Shown: one piece after another, positions 7,428-8,148 of the stretch
How positions within the stretch are numbered: position 1 is the stretch's first letter
Layout: each line of letters begins with the position of its first letter
Origin: Oscillospiraceae bacterium
Lineage (GTDB): Bacteria > Bacillota > Clostridia > Oscillospirales > UBA929
DNA: 8,148 nt
Direction of reading: 5' to 3'
Assembly (NCBI GenBank): GCA_031271325.1
Contig: JAISVY010000095.1
Span: 1 to 8,148, forward strand
Position numbers and translations under genes: made by a program
The notes under the pieces: model-generated
The model's input: only the letters and a program-made list of their open reading frames with translations
What the model was told of the DNA's origin: nothing
Database searches by the model: none

Positions 7428-7582
7428 GCTGAATGGCGCCGCTGTCACGCTTCACAACTTTTTTCGACCGGAAAATTCGGAATTTTTCGCCTTGATTTCT
7501 GCGAAACAAAGCTCCAAAATTCTGAATTTGACAACTCGCGCCTGTGGCGCTTCGGGTCGAAAAAGAGCTGTTCAGCAGCTCC
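7428..7582 (-). repeat. Palindromic hairpin element, copy B (inverted relative to copy A)
   Basis: Read on the minus strand this matches copy A along its length, including 40 identical bases around GAGTTGTCAAATTCAGAATT. The terminal arms are 7555-7576 and 7449-7469; the latter is degenerate. Where copy A has TTCAACC/GGTTGAA in its arms, copy B has TTCGACC/GGTCGAA, so pairing is kept by changes on both sides. The small hairpin keeps its stem while the loop changes from GCA to ACA. It lies between the 3' end of the GntR gene and the lower-GC DNA on the right. Confidence 0.8.
7560..7581 (-). terminator. Intrinsic terminator at the edge of repeat copy B
   Basis: Minus strand GAGCTG (7581-7576), loop CTGAA, CAGCTC (7570-7565), followed directly by TTTTT (7564-7560). 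The stem is formed from the left end of the repeat and completed by a base difference from copy A (CAGCTC instead of CAACTC). Confidence 0.65.
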
Positions 7583-7631
7583 TAATTATACATTGGCGCT
7601 TTCAAGCTAAGGTTCGGCATCGAAGCCGCTG
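7560..7631 (-). ncRNA. Candidate small RNA of about 70 nt
   Basis: A consensus promoter (7666-7638) would start RNA near 7631, and an intrinsic terminator ends at about 7560. The stretch between can form a small stem CGGC/GCCG (7627-7614) and the terminator stem. It contains a 12-codon frame (7620-7582) ending just before the terminator but with no Shine-Dalgarno, so an untranslated RNA is the simpler reading. No known RNA family is recognised. Termination may be partial, in which case the transcript would run through the repeat and antisense to the GntR gene. Confidence 0.4.
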
Positions 7632-7637
7632 GTAGAA

Positions 7638-7666
7638 ATTATACAGCCCAACAATGATGTTGTCAA
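7638..7666 (-). promoter_or_regulatory. Perfect consensus sigma-A promoter
   Basis: Minus strand TTGACA (7666-7661), 17-bp spacer, TATAAT (7643-7638). All twelve bases match consensus. An 11-bp palindrome, TGTTG-T-CAACA (7658-7668), overlaps the -35 and could be an operator. No gene lies downstream within the next 230 nt on this strand. Confidence 0.7.
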
Positions 7667-7815
7667 CAAGATACTTGAACAATTGTCGAAAAGGGCGAGG
7701 AATTGTACAACTTTATAACTCAAAACCCCTGCCTGTTTTAATCAGCAGCACATATCAGGCGGTGAACAAAGTGTACCCCGAACCCTTTTTCTTTGAACAG
7801 AACCTCGTACTTCCG
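7667..7815. other. Lower-GC intergenic stretch, no gene seen
   Basis: Between the consensus promoter and the end of the coiled-coil gene there is AT-richer DNA without a convincing frame. Short palindromes such as ACAATTGT occur (near 7680-7687). I see no clear terminator for the gene to the right. It may be the edge of an integrated element, but no attachment site is identifiable. Confidence 0.4.
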
Positions 7816-8148
7816 TCATCGTGCCCCCTCATCTCGCTCATGTTTTTTCGTCCCCGGCAAATGCTCCGCGATAAACGCCCGGAGGCGTTCGGGGATTCGG
7901 CGGATTGCTCCGATAAACTCCCTGACCTCCGCCCATAACCGCTCATAGTTCGCTTTCCAAGTATCGCGCTCACGGGCAATGCTGCGGACGCTCTGATTCA
8001 GGGTATTTATCTCTCCGTCCAACGCCCGAATATGTTCATCACGCGCGGCGATTTCTTTTCTGAGAGCCTCCGCGCGTTTATCAACGCCAACGCCTTTCTT
8101 CGCGAGCGCTTTCAGCCGCTTTGCTTCCTCGTCCGTGAGGTGAACGCC
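7816..8148 (-). CDS. Coiled-coil protein, C-terminal part; possibly a Mob/Pre-type mobilization protein
   Basis: The frame is open from the window edge, so the start lies beyond 8148; 110 residues are visible. It opens with LTDEEAKRLKALAKKGV, then a heptad-patterned coiled coil (KRAEALRKEIAARDEHIRAL onward), then WKANYERLWAEVREFIGAI and a basic tail RRIPERLRAFIAEHL. No catalytic motif is present in this part. Coiled-coil tails of this style end clostridial MobV/Pre-type plasmid recombination proteins (relaxases), which nick DNA for mobilization, and the lower-GC flank fits an acquired element. Other coiled-coil proteins, including phage or DNA-remodelling proteins, could look the same here. 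The TTG at 8022 is internal and not the start. Confidence 0.6.
   Translation of the reverse strand, partial: GVHLTDEEAKRLKALAKKGVGVDKRAEALRKEIAARDEHIRALDGEINTLNQSVRSIARERDTWKANYERLWAEVREFIGAIRRIPERLRAFIAEHLPGTKKHERDEGAR

Noticed and set aside
7654..7938. Plus-strand frame of 94 codons near the right end
   Set aside because: It overlaps the supported minus-strand coiled-coil frame, has no Shine-Dalgarno, and resembles no family.

Overview
The window looks like chromosomal DNA of a fairly GC-rich member of the Bacillota, probably a clostridial gut-type lineage. Four things point that way: the hrcA-grpE-dnaK-dnaJ gene order, a CIRCE operator ahead of hrcA, a DnaK of the short Gram-positive form (611 residues, without the extra loop of proteobacterial DnaK near residue 75), and a lipobox-bearing secreted esterase. 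This is an inference from gene content; I cannot name the genus.

Layout. Positions 1-2084 (+) hold the 3' part of a lipoprotein SGNH/CE2-like esterase gene, overlapped by ATGA with a small FMN-dependent alpha-hydroxy-acid dehydrogenase-like gene. Positions 2085-2437 are a block of hairpin repeats: one full palindromic element, then a second copy whose core has been exchanged for a different palindrome. Positions 2438-6871 (-) are the heat-shock chaperone operon, transcribed hrcA, grpE, dnaK, dnaJ, with strong RNA hairpins at the grpE/dnaK and dnaK/dnaJ junctions. Positions 6872-7051 are a divergent control region with CIRCE, a sigma-A-type promoter for hrcA, and another for a short YtrA-type GntR regulator (7052-7405, +). 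A second full copy of the 150-bp palindromic element follows in inverted orientation (about 7428-7582). Beyond it is lower-GC DNA with a consensus minus-strand promoter that points at an intrinsic terminator about 70 nt away, a candidate small RNA. The window ends inside the 3' end of a minus-strand coiled-coil gene that may belong to a mobilizable element.

How the parts work together. HrcA represses its own operon at CIRCE. DnaK, DnaJ and GrpE form the refolding cycle. The intercistronic hairpins could set different mRNA stabilities for grpE, dnaK and dnaJ. The esterase pair converges on dnaJ and is probably functionally unrelated.

Most worth a second look: the palindromic element family, with compensatory changes between copies and placement at gene 3' ends; an HrcA that lacks about 95-100 central residues and has no well-placed ATG; and the promoter-terminator pair at 7560-7666.
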